Shown: positions 11,701-21,036 of the stretch, in pieces
How the letters are laid out: the number at the start of each line of letters is the position of its first letter
How positions within the stretch are numbered: position 1 is the first letter of the stretch
NCBI GenBank assembly: GCA_014843695.1
Contig: CM026397.1
Location: 40,528,428-40,592,427 of the forward strand
Source: Archivesica marissinica
Lineage: Eukaryota > Mollusca > Bivalvia > Venerida > Vesicomyidae
Reading direction: 5' to 3'
DNA: 64,000 bases
The notes under the pieces: generated by a model
Told to the model about the DNA's origin: nothing
The model's input: the letters and a program-made list of their open reading frames with translations, nothing else
The model's database searches: none
Made by a program: the position numbers and the translations under genes

Positions 11701-13998
11701 GAACATAGGTAGCTTAATGGCCGGAACTAGAACATAGATAGTTTAATGGCCGGAACTAGAACATAGGTAGTTTAATGGCCGGAACTAGAACATAGTTAGT
11801 TTAATGGCCGGAACTAGAACATAGGTAGTATAACGGCCGGAACTAGAACATAGGTAGTTTAATGGCCGGAACTAGAACATAGGTAGTATAACGGCCGGAA
11901 CTAGAACATAGGTAGTTTAATGGCCGGAACTAGAACATAGGTAGTTTAATGGCCAGAACTAGAACATAGTTAATTTAATGGCCGGAATTAGAACATATGT
12001 AGCTTAATTGCCGGAACTAGAACATAGGTAGTTTAATGGCCGAACTAGAACATATGTAGTTTAATGGCCGGAACTAGAACATGGGTAGTGTAATGGCTGG
12101 AACTAGAACATAGGTAGTGTAATGGCTGGAACTAGAACATAGGTAGTTTAATGGCCAGAACTAGAACATATGTAGTTTAATGGCCGGAACTAGAACATAG
12201 GTAGTGTAATGGCTTGAACTAGAACATAGGTAGTGTAATGGCCATAACTAGAACATATGTAGTTTAACGGCCATAACTAGAACATAGGTAGCTTAATTGC
12301 TGGAACTAGAACATAGGTAGTTTAACGGCCATAACTAGAGCATAGGTAGTTTAATGGCCGGAACTAGAACATAGGTAGTTTAATGGCCATAACTAGAATA
12401 TAGGTAGTTTAACGGCCATAACTAGAACATAGGTAGTTCAATGGCCATAACTAGAATATAGGTAGTTTAATGGCCGGAACTAATGTTGGTAGAATTTTTT
12501 TGTATTCACATTTATTTGTAAAAATGAACCGATGTCTCTAATTGTTATAATTGTTATATATAAAATTAAAATATCGGCGTATCGTCCGAAATATTCAACA
12601 GGTGGGCTGCGTAACTAACTTTGATTAATTTATATACAGTCTACATCCGTAATTTCCGAATTCCGTCGGAACGAACAAAATACTTCGACATAACCGAAGT
12701 TTGACATAACGAATTTCGATATAAACAGGTCCCGTTATATGTAAAAGAATAGTGTTTGAAACATGACTTTGATCCGACATCTAGATAACCGGATAGTTCG
12801 ACATAACCGACTTTACCATAACGGATGTAGACTACATGAAATATGTTTCTCATTCCATTCTGCAATCTATTTCATAGACGCTAAGTTAATGAGGTAGACG
12901 AGAGTGTAATCTGACGATATGATAATAGAATCTTATTTTGTGTTTGCTACTGTCGAATCATTAATGCAGTGTGATGTGCTCGGAATCCGTACCATTGAAA
13001 ATAATATGGTTACATAGTATAGTAGTACATAAGCCACAATCGTGCTATTAAGGTAAGATCAAATAAATTTTATTTTGAGTCGGCAAGATAGCAACAATAC
13101 AACACAAGCTCTGCGTGAGCTTTTGAACCGACTATTATTGTCTATTCTAACACGACCCAGCTAATAACATACATACTTGTAGAGTAAAATCTACCTCGGG
13201 TTATTCTGCGATATACCTACCTTGAACTATGCTGCGCGCGCGCCGTGGTTTGGCTATTCCATTTATACAATGCGTGTACAGTTTTATGAATGAAAGTCAC
13301 GTGATGTTTGTAAATAATACCGTGGGAATTCGCGGAAGTGAGCTATTTTTAGAATCAGATAATCTCTTGTCCGTCTTCTTTTTCTGCTAAGTAACGTTTC
13401 AGTTACTATTCAGTTTTATTTGACAAAATAAATAAAATTATTGATCAGTTACAACTTTTGTTCATTTATGCACTAGATTGATATTTTCCATAAAAAATAA
13501 CGTCATCACCCCTTACGCGGGAGGAAATTTCGAAAGCCAAATGCACGGCGTTTGAAGAAAATACTCCTTGATTCTCGTCTAAAATTATTAGAAGTAAGTC
13601 GTGTTATAATCGAAATAATAAGTATCAACCGTGGTATATCGCAGAATAACCCTCGTTTGTCGTTCTTATGCGTAGAAATATATCACGAAAGCCGAAGGCT
13701 ATTCTGCGATATACCACGGTTGATACTTATTATTTCTTAAATATTATTTTTCCGAGACAGTATGTATACACATTACCATGTTACTCGACATATAACTAAA
13801 TCATATTCATTTTATTAACAGGTGAACGTTTGGGACAAACAAAAGACATTTGACAAGAAGCAATGCCTAGGAGAAGCTGTTGTAAAGCTGGATAGTCTGG
13901 ACTTGTGTCAGCATACAATGGCCTGGTATAAGCTGTTCCCATCAGGGGCAGCTGAAATAGGGAGCGTCGAATCACTCAACTATTGGCCAATCCATTAA
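5136..13998 (+). CDS. RIMS: RIM-like synaptic active-zone protein, last four coding exons (C2B domain)
   Basis: Exons 5136-5230, 9988-10101, 11509-11651 and 13822-13998, all with AG acceptors and GT donors, and all three internal junctions match in codon phase (1/2, 1/2, 0/0). Together they encode 175 residues. A linker with LLGPGQMPPRP precedes a C2 domain: GDIKIGF, KGQLEIDVVVVRGL, YVKTYL, QKKKT, DPVFRK, VNVWD, LGEAVVKLD, then MAWYKLFPSG and GSVESL near the end. RIM proteins have this order (an LGPxQ-like linker, GDIxIG, KGQLE, KKKT, WYKLFP). In the family, RIMs tether vesicles and calcium channels at presynaptic release sites, and the C2B domain lacks full calcium coordination. Earlier exons (zinc finger, PDZ, C2A) must lie upstream of the window. 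Other C2 proteins are less likely because of WYKLFP. The domain is near certain; the RIM assignment is likely. Confidence 0.78.
5613..5836. repeat. (TTA)n/(TTG) trinucleotide microsatellite
   Basis: About 220 bp of TTA triplets with scattered TTG, in an intron of the RIM-like gene. It is open in several frames as poly-Leu, poly-Asn or poly-Ile, which is a by-product of composition. Confidence 0.98.
6092..6171. repeat. Hairpin-forming inverted repeat
   Basis: Arms GATCAGGCTCTATATTGTTT... and ...AACAACATAGATCCTGATC are near-perfect reverse complements of about 26 nt around a 28-nt loop. Sequences with this TGTTTGC/GATCAGAC character are common in mollusc genomes as miniature inverted-repeat elements (recollection). 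It lies in an intron of the RIM-like gene. Confidence 0.65.
6337..6491. mobile_element. MITE with TAGCCTGGG termini, copy 1
   Basis: Begins TAGCCTGGGTTCCAGTCT and ends CGCCTGTTCCCAGGCTA, so the ends are imperfect inverted repeats of about 15 bp. A second copy lies at 34282-34424 with the same ends and interior (CAATACGG, CAAAATATATC). No coding capacity. Confidence 0.7.
6533..6818 (-). mobile_element. SINE family A, near full length
   Basis: Complete order on the minus strand: tRNA-Thr-like head with A and B boxes, body with AGACTCTGGAATGGGTCTCT, 3' tail ending ATAAACGTAACACACACA. This copy is the best reference for the family in the window. In an intron of the RIM-like gene. Confidence 0.85.
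6819..8406. other. Intron sequence without recognised genes
   Basis: No exon or named repeat found, apart from GCCCGTAGCCACACTGAGG near 7210. That sequence resembles the inverted end of a hAT-like element, and a similar end in the opposite orientation is at about 20118-20142. Open frames at 7097-7624 and 7937-8221 show no domain and are probably chance. Confidence 0.4.
8407..8690 (+). mobile_element. SINE family A, plus strand
   Basis: tRNA-like head (CTGGACTGGTAACCCAGG, B-box GGTTCGATCC), full body, and tail CAACCGGTAGCGACGATAAA ending in an ACACACA run. Confidence 0.85.
8778..9826. repeat. 25-bp minisatellite (about 42 copies)
   Basis: Unit GTACCTGAAGGTCGTTTAGT plus TATGT, repeated head to tail with occasional extra T (units of 26) or single substitutions. 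Ends 161 bp before the acceptor of the 9988 exon of the RIM-like gene. Confidence 0.98.
9988..10101 (+). CDS. RIMS: RIM-like gene, C2B exon 1
   Basis: Acceptor TATTTTTCAG, donor G|GTAAAG. It encodes GDIKIGFMVSKGQLEIDVVV and VRGLKKLGLNNPP, the first two strands of the C2 domain. It starts with two bases that complete the codon left by the 5230 donor (Glu) and leaves one base at its end. Confidence 0.8.
10265..10420 (-). mobile_element. SINE family C, 3' part
   Basis: On the minus strand it carries the family tail (GAGAGTGATTAATATAAGTTG ... CAATCGAGCTAAAATAAATT) and part of the body (AGGAATGAGGT, CGATTGTGCC). The tRNA-like head is missing or degraded. Confidence 0.65.
11171..11376 (-). mobile_element. 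SINE family C with a 12-bp target-site duplication
   Basis: A minus-strand copy with head (TTCGCTTCAGGTGCGAAAGG), CCCTCGTGGCGATGGATTCC body and AATAAATTTGTATA tail. It is bracketed by GTTTTCAGCAAT at 11159-11170 and 11377-11388. It inserted into the second copy of a direct duplication of flanking intron (AAACACATTTGCTTTTCATT at about 11020 and 11127). Confidence 0.85.
11509..11651 (+). CDS. RIMS: RIM-like gene, C2B exon 2
   Basis: Acceptor TATGTCTTACAG, donor CGG|GTATGA. It encodes TYVKTYLVEGSKTVQKKKTQ, then TIRMSYDPVFRKTIRY and ACNIHGRFIR. The junction codon with the previous exon is GAC, giving DTYVK, the usual DPYVK position of C2 domains. Confidence 0.82.
11671..12481. repeat. 29-bp minisatellite (about 28 copies)
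   Basis: Unit GGCCGGAACTAGAACATAGG plus TAGTTTAAT with frequent variants (AACGGCC, GTGTAAT, CATAACT). The array begins about 20 bp after the splice donor of the 11509-11651 exon. Confidence 0.98.
12638..12836. mobile_element. pogo/mariner-like MITE, copy 1
   Basis: Ends CAGTCTACATCCG... and ...ATAACGGATGTAGACT are inverted repeats; the interior has TTCGACATAACCGA motifs on both sides. CAGT termini at a TA site and the TAACCGGATA motif are like pogo/Tigger-type elements. About 200 bp, no coding capacity. Related copies at 14229-14413 and 59239-59434. Confidence 0.75.
13193..13657. mobile_element. Non-autonomous element with 21-bp terminal inverted repeats
   Basis: The left end CTCGGGTTATTCTGCGATAT and right end ATATCGCAGAATAACCCTCG are inverted repeats about 440 bp apart. 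The interior has no long coding frame. A third copy of the same end in inverted orientation follows at 13697-13736. Confidence 0.6.
13612..13736. repeat. 40-bp inverted repeat (hairpin)
   Basis: Arms 13612-13651 and 13697-13736 are reverse complements with one mismatch, separated by 45 bp. The arm contains the terminal repeat of the neighbouring element, so this looks like a duplicated, flipped element end. Confidence 0.9.
13822..13998 (+). CDS. RIMS: RIM-like gene, terminal coding exon (end of C2B)
   Basis: Acceptor TTTTATTAACAG. It encodes VNVWDKQKTFDKKQCLGEAV, VKLDSLDLCQHTMAWYKLFP and a short tail (SGAAEIGSVESLNYWPIH) before TAA. WYKLFP and the SLES-like tail are the features closest to RIM C2B. 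Confidence 0.82.
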   Translation: MNVWDKQKTFDKKQCLGEAVVKLDSLDLCQHTMAWYKLFPSGAAEIGSVESLNYWPIH

Positions 13999-14127
13999 TA
14001 TAAAAAGATACACAGATACATAATCAACATTTAAAAAACTTGTTTTAAAAACCAACAAAAAAACAAAAACAAAACATTCTAACATGACTTGATATAAACA
14101 AAGAAAAAATCGACTTGTTAAATCTGC

Positions 14128-14133
14128 AATAAA
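14128..14133 (+). terminator. Candidate polyadenylation signal of the RIM-like gene
   Basis: AATAAA 130 nt after the stop codon, the first exact signal downstream. Confidence 0.45.
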
Positions 14134-14228
14134 CCACGGCTACGGCTGTTACATTTGCTCCCCCTGTAAACAATTTATGTATGGACTTAAATAGGCACAG
14201 CTCTTAACACGTTTACATTGGAATTGAA

Positions 14229-14413
14229 TACAGTATACATCCATTATGTCGAATTCCGTCAGACCGATCAAAATACTTCGACTTAACAAAATTCGATATA
14301 AACAGATCCAGTTATAGATATGATAGTGTCTGAAACGGGACTTTGATCTGACTTCGAGATAACCGGATAATTCGACATAATCGACTTTGACCTGACGGAT
14401 GTAGACTGTACAT
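14229..14413. mobile_element. pogo/mariner-like MITE, copy 2
   Basis: Same ends (CAGTATACATCC... / ...CGGATGTAGACTG) and interior as the copy at 12638, with more substitutions. It sits just 3' of the RIM-like gene. Confidence 0.7.
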
Positions 14414-15510
14414 CGATTGGGAAAAGGATTAGTAGTGTTAATAACAAGCCATATAGGAAATATAGTGTTGATAACTAGAGGATGGTTTTCAGTGAAACTG
14501 GAATACAGAAGGTATTTTACAGGGAAGTATTTTGGAAAGCCATCAGCCAAATAAGAGACAAGGAGACAAAATAAAACACACATTTATTTGATTATAGCAT
14601 TATACTGGGTCATGCTAGAATGGAAATAATATGTGTCTTGCAGTTGTTTATCGGCAAATAAACAACTGTTTGTCGTTCTGATGCATACGAGTTGACAACT
14701 TAGGCCTACTGCATGCGAGGTTAATTGCTATGCAGCAGGACTGCGAACATTGGTTTATTCGGCTATGGAGAACACAAGACAAATATTATTTCCCAATTTA
14801 AAGCTTATGAACACAGTATTACAGTTTCAAATAACTATCATATACATATTCCGAGAAGTAATTACCAGATAAACATGACCAGACAGTGTCTTTGTGGCAT
14901 CTTTGCAGAGCATATTATTATTTATCACATGACTTTCCTGGTATTCAGTGAAATACAACCATCACATATTTCCTTATATGTACACACGTGTAGTAGAACC
15001 TGGAGTGAGTATGAATGGTCGCGACATGACAGCTTACATTTGACATATTTCACATGTAGTTAGCACATCTGTCTTCATGATTTATTTATGTTGATATTCA
15101 ATAAAAACGTGAAATATGCACTTGTTGCATACAATATATTGATTAAAAGTATTGTGTTGAATATTTACGGGGAGTTGTTTGTTTATTTATCAGGGACTAT
15201 TTACTACGGTGTATAGGCGCACCTTACTGATTCCCTTGAGATGTAATAAGGCTCAATAGTATTACTGACAAACAGATCAAATGTATTGTTGTTGCTACTC
15301 TGTTAATGGAATAAAACGGTCTTACACGCCTGGTAATATCATGGCATATTTTATGAAACTCGTTTCGGAATTTTGATTTTGAAATTAAGCTCGCCTTTTG
15401 GTAATAGAAAACTCTTTTCATACAATCATTATGGTATTAAATAAACAAGTGCGATCGTATAATTATGTAAGCAGTTCATGGAATGAATCAACGTGTTTGC
15501 CTTCATATAG
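14414..15510. other. Intergenic sequence, nothing recognised
   Basis: AT-rich. A 112-codon frame at 14725-15063 has no recognisable domain or splice context and is probably chance. Confidence 0.4.
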
Positions 15511-16440
15511 CATATATACAAACGACAGCCATTTAGCTATCATGCAGTGGATAAGTAGTCACCATATCTATCCCACCTCCATATATATTACTGGGACTAC
15601 ATAGAGATTTAGGTTAATATACTATTATATCTCCATACAAACGACAGCCATTTAGCTATCATGCAGTGGATAAGTAGTCGCCATATCTATCCCACCTCCA
15701 TAGATATTACTGGGACTACATAGAGATTTAGGTTAATATACTATTATATCTCCATACAAACGACAGCCATTTAGCTATCATGCAGTGGATAAGTAGTCGC
15801 CATATCTATCCCACCTCCATAGATATTACTGGGACTACATACAGATTTAGGTTAATATACTATTATATCTCCATACAAACGACAGCCATTTAGCTACCAT
15901 GCAGTGGATAAGTAGTCGCCATATCTATCCCACCTCAATAGATATTACTGGGAATTCATAGTGATTTAGGTTTATATACTATTATATCTCCATACAAACG
16001 ACAGCCATTTAGCTATCATGCAGTTGATAAGTAGTCGCCATATCTATCCCACCTCCATAGATATTACTGGGACTTCATAGAAATTTAGCTTAATATACTA
16101 TTATATCTCCATACAAACGACAGCCATTTAGCTATGACGCAGTGGGTAAGTAGTCGCCATATCTATCCCACCTCCATATATATTACTGGGACTTCATAGA
16201 GATTTAGCTTAATATACTATTATATCTCCATACAAACGACAGCCATTTAGCTATCATGCAGTGGATAAGTAGTCACCATATATATCCTACCTCCATAGAT
16301 ATTACTGGGACTTCATAGAGATTTAGGTTTATATACTATGATATCTACATACAAACGACAGCCATTTAGCTATCATGCAGTGGATAAGTAGTCGCCATAT
16401 CTATCCCACCTCCATAGATAGTACTGGGACTACATGAGAT
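15511..16440. repeat. 119-bp tandem repeat (8 copies)
   Basis: Unit starts at CGACAGCCATTTAGCTA at 15523, 15642, 15761, 15880, 15999, 16118, 16237 and 16356, an exact period of 119 with no indels. Units differ by scattered substitutions only. Confidence 0.97.
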
Positions 16441-16639
16441 TCTGGCCTTTATTATGAACATTGGTTTGGCTACTACATTGTCAATGTAAGTCGTATTGAT
16501 AATGGCGTCAAGAGGTGCTTCTATGAGGGGAAAGGGTTAAACAGTACATAATGTTGACAATATAATTAGTAGAATAAAAGGTAGTTCGGTGACATTTAGT
16601 GTTTCCTATCGAAAACGCTAGAACCAAAATCGTTTCTGT

Positions 16640-16810
16640 GGTACATAGGCTATTCAAGCTTTACGGTTCGAGTCCCTCGGGGGAGAAAGTGGTTCTACTC
16701 GGGTACCCGTACATGCCTGAAATACTGCTCGCACCCGCGATCTTCCTCCACAAATAATATATGGATATTCGCCATACGTCTATAGTTGCTGCTTTAAAGC
16801 CCTCAAAACA
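16640..16810 (+). mobile_element. SINE family E (tRNA-Ser/Leu-like head), degraded head
   Basis: Carries the family body GGTTCTACTCGGGTACCCGT, TGCCTGAAATACTGCTCGCA and the tail TTTAAAGCCCTCAAAACAAA. B-box-like GGTTCGAGTCC is present; the 5' head is damaged. Confidence 0.6.
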
Positions 16811-18385
16811 AACAAAGATATTGTTTGTGAAAATCGGCCAACTCTATCCGAGACGAAGAAGAACGGTAGTGTTTAGATTGACAAGAAAGAGTCGGGCGCC
16901 AACAAATACACCACTAACTCATGGTCTTTCAAAAACCCGAATCAAGATTAGATGCATTACAGATCGAATACTATGATGTCAAGTACAACTGCCAACGAGA
17001 CAGATAATTAATACAATTATTAGCTCATATTCCGATTGCTACCAAATATAACTCAGGTCTCCATGAATAGTGATACACGTCTCCATGAACAGTGACACAC
17101 AGCCTCCTAATTGCTGTAGATTGCTACCAAATAGAACTCGGAGGTCTCCATGAACAGTGACACACAGCCTCGTTAATTACGATTGATTTATATTTCTTTT
17201 GTATAGTATAAAAAGGGCGTAAATATCAAACAATTACATTGTATGTCTGGCACAGACGGTTGCAATACTGTACTCACATCTCTGAAAGTGTGGATGAACG
17301 TTGAGATGCCCCGCAAAGAAACACGTAAATATAACTGCATGTGCCATTGCTGTCACGTCAAAGCCAAGTAACGTCACCCGTATTCGCCATATACCCATTC
17401 CGCTGAGTGTTGTGTTCTGTTGTCTTCAGAAGGAGAGTTGGGGTAACCGTAGCGATACCGTTCTCGTCGACCAGATATGTGCTTGCACTGCTAATCGTCC
17501 AATCAGATACCCGAACGTATGTTGTGGGATATGTATTTCCCCCATTGGTTTAAACATATTTATTCCACTATATACATTCACAAAACAATACATGCACACA
17601 AAATCAAAGAATAGGAAAGAATCAAAACGGAAGCAGAGCTTACATAGTTTCTCTCCTTGCAGTTCAAAATACACAGTACTATTTTGGACGGTGTGGAGCT
17701 AATACATGTATACCAAATGTGCATATTGCTTAGAAATGACAGAAATATAATACCGGTAAGAAAGCAGAAGAAAGAGAAGATATTAGAGAATGTAGCGCAG
17801 GCAGACAGGGGTAAAGTCATCAAGTGCACGTCTTATATACATGGGGTCTTATATGCATGGGGTTTCACTCAAAGAATCGTTTTGTATCACGAATGAAGTT
17901 ATGGACATATTCAAATATTATTTTGTTAATGCCATCTGTCAGGGTCTCCTCGCCATGTATGCATATTAGCAGTAGGGCATAATCTTAGCACATTGTGTAG
18001 GAAATCAATTCGAATATTAGAATAGTATGTACATTCAGAGAAAAAGTGGTAGCTGTTTTCATTAGATCCACAGCGGCATAGTGGTGATTAAATTAAGTTG
18101 TTTTCCCCATTGACTTCGCATGACTGGTAGAACCATCGACTAACAAAACCATATAAGCGAGCATGCATAGTAAATTTGTGCAAGAACACTTCGTGGGTGC
18201 CCTAAATTGGAGCTAGCAGACTGAAACTATAGCATCTGCCATTAGGAACACCGTACACAATAGGTACAGCTTGCACCACAGTGCTTTTCTCCAGTTACCA
18301 TATCAGTATGGTTTTGCCGTGGCGACCACTGATAAGAGGAGATAACGGTTACACTTAATGCTTAACGTCGGAAATATTGCTTACG
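16811..18385. other. Intergenic sequence with a small duplication
   Basis: CTCCATGAACAGTGACACAC occurs at about 17080 and 17148 within a duplicated segment of roughly 65 bp. Open frames at 17301-17702 on both strands show no domain. Nothing else recognised. Confidence 0.4.
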
Positions 18386-19428
18386 TTTAGAAGTCAGTGG
18401 TTGGTGTTAAATGATTAGGGTTTAGCAGTGTTACAAGGACATTTAGAAGTCAGTGGTTTGTGCTAAGGATAGGGTTTAGCAGTGTTACAAGGACATTTAG
18501 AAGACAGTGGTTGGTGCTAAGGATTAGGGTTTAGCAGTGTTACAAGGACATTTAGAAGTCAGTGGTTGGTGCTAAGGATTAGGGTTTAGCAGTGTTACAA
18601 GGACATTTAGAAGTCAGTGGTTGGTGCTAAGGATTAGGGTTTAGCAGTGTTACAAGGACATTTAGAAGTCAGTGGTTGGTGTTAAGGATTAGGGTTTAGC
18701 AGTGTTACAAGGACATTTAGAAGTCAGTGGTTGGTGTTAAGGATTAGGGTTTAGCAGTGTCACAAGGACATTTAGAAGTCAGTGGTTGGTGTTAAGGATT
18801 AGGGTTTAGCAGTGTTACAAGGACATTTAGAAGTCAGTGGTTGGTGTTAAGGATTAGGGTTTAGCAGTGTTACAAGGACATTTAGAAGTCAGTGGTTGGT
18901 GTTAAGGATTAGGGTTTAGCAGTGTTGCAAGGACATTTAGAAGTCAGTGGTAGGTGCTAAGTATTAGGGTTTAGCAGTGTTACAAGGACATTTAGAAGTC
19001 AGTGGTTGGTGTTAAGGATTAGGGTTTAGCAGTGTTACAAGGACATTTAGAAGTCAGTGGTTGGTGTTAAGGATTAGGGTTTAGCAGTGTTGCAAGGACA
19101 TTTAGAAGTCAGTGGTTGGTGCTAAGTATTAGGGTTTAGCAGTGTTACAAGGACATTTAGAAGTCAGTGGTTGGTGTTAAGGATTAGGGTTTAGCAGTGT
19201 TACAAGGACATTTAGAAGTCAGTGGTTGGTGCTAAGGATTAGGGTTTAGCAGTGTTACAAGGACATTTAGAAGGCAGTGGTTGGTGCTAAGGATTAGGGT
19301 TTAGCAGTGTCACAAGGACAAATAGAAGTCAGTGGTTGGTGCTAAGGATTAGGGTTTAGCAGTGTTACAAGGACATTTAGAAGGCAGTGGTTGGTGCTAA
19401 GGATTAGGGTTTAGCAGTGTTGCAAGGA
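18386..19428. repeat. 55-bp minisatellite (about 19 copies)
   Basis: Unit TTTAGAAGTCAGTGGTTGGT, GTTAAGGATTAGGGTTTAGC, AGTGTTACAAGGACA. Highly uniform; the main variants are GTTAAG/GCTAAG and TTACAAGG/TTGCAAGG. Each unit carries the string GGATTAGGGTTTAG, which includes the animal telomere hexamer TTAGGG once. Confidence 0.98.
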
Positions 19429-21036
19429 TTATCCGTTCGGCTTAAGGAAACTAAAATACTGGAAGTACAGCTTGGGTTATTACAACGATGTCAGGTGAGT
19501 GATCAGCCGACTACTATACCGTTTAGAAAAGGCGCACGTGCATGTTCACTCTAACATGATTATACTGTAAACAACTATAATGTCATGGACTCTTTATTTC
19601 TAGAATTTCAACATTTTGAACATTTTTTGGGTTTGGGTTGATGTTAAGGATTTTCATCTCTCCTGCTATCTTACTTTCAAACCTAATTTCTTCTCTCTTT
19701 ATAAAAATTAATAAATGCATTTGTATATATACTATATTAGTATGTAGTATCTATATATTATTGTAAAATAACTGTAATTTATATTATATCTTTGCATATG
19801 TAATTGTTAATTATATCATGAAAAAATAAACGGGCTAGGGTTAGAGCACCATGTTAGCTCAAAAAACAAACACAAAAAAACAAACAAACAAAATGTTATA
19901 TTCTAATTTCGTTGAAAGCAAAAAACATTTAAGTATCTCAACAAACCAACAAGTATCTATGTGTACATAATGCTGAATCAGTGTCGTAACCCGAATCTGA
20001 AAATAACCGAGGCGACCCCCACCCCACCGGAATTATTTGTGTGTATGCTTGTCTGTGCATTCTGAAGGCAGTTGTATCAGTTTTCCTATATACCTGTCGT
20101 TACTAACCAAGACGAGTGCCTCATTTGCCTCAGTGTGGCTACGTGCCTGTGATTGTATTAATTACAATGCATTTTTCTAATTTAATTAACTTATTGTCAG
20201 TTCACTGTTTAGTCAGCGGCTAACATCATATTTAGTTTACACTTATATTATTTCCCAATATAATACATAGTCCCAATATAGATGCATACATCACACATAT
20301 TCAAAATACAGAAACAAGATTAGAATGAAAGAAAGGGACATGAGTTCGCCTGGTCATTATATTTGTGTTTGGGGTTTAAACAACTATACTGCGACTCTCC
20401 AGCCGGGTAGAACCAATGTCCTTCCACGTGTCACTTGAAAGAATGTCAACATGTGCCGCTTGAATATCCGTACTTCATAGACCTGCATACATCTTATTTC
20501 AACATCACATAATGTAAACAACATAATGCAAGATGTACATGACATGTACAAACAACTTTGAACAGTTCGTTATCAGTACATGTATGAAACAATCCGGTCA
20601 CCACAAAAGTCAATGTTTGTTTACACGATTTCAGATTTGTTTTATTAATATTTCAGACGTGTTCGCCTCGTCTTCGTGTTGGTTCATCTCTTTATATATG
20701 ACAGCATCGATACAAACGAACCAGATGATCCAAGTGGACGACGATATTACTGGAGCAAATAAATTGTTCTCGCGTTTTGATTATTAATACTTACACAGAT
20801 AAATCCGACGCCTAACGCCGTTTTAAATATATTTTGAACTAGAAATGTTAGTTTTTAAACACACGTGACACATACAGAGATATACCCGGAATTAGTTTTT
20901 TGTTCCCGGATTATTCAACCCGTTCTGTTGTTTAAAAGATATTATATTTCATTATATTATACAATTTCTGATGGAAGTGTATATTAATGCAGGCGAGTAC
21001 TAAATCAACAGGCGTTTATGAAGGTCGATCTAGGCG
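19429..21036. other. Intergenic/5' flank of the GT61 gene
   Basis: AT-rich, with A-rich runs at 19860-19890. The region at 20118-20142 (GCCTCAGTGTGGCTACGTGC) is the inverted counterpart of the end-like sequence near 7210. An open frame at 20533-20787 has no domain. No promoter motif that I would call. Confidence 0.4.

Noticed and set aside
8778..12481. CRISPR-like arrays (25-bp and 29-bp repeats)
   Set aside because: Units are contiguous with no spacers, and the genome is eukaryotic; these are minisatellites.
14149..14583. 144-codon minus-strand frame
   Set aside because: Overlaps the pogo-like MITE and has no recognisable domain.
17301..17702. 133-codon frame in the intergenic region
   Set aside because: No domain, no compositional coding signal, and overlapping frames on the other strand; probably chance.
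20533..20787. 84-codon frame, with an acceptor-like TATTTCAG at 20656 that could make a terminal exon
   Set aside because: Two frames are equally open after the acceptor and neither shows a domain; no partner exon found.
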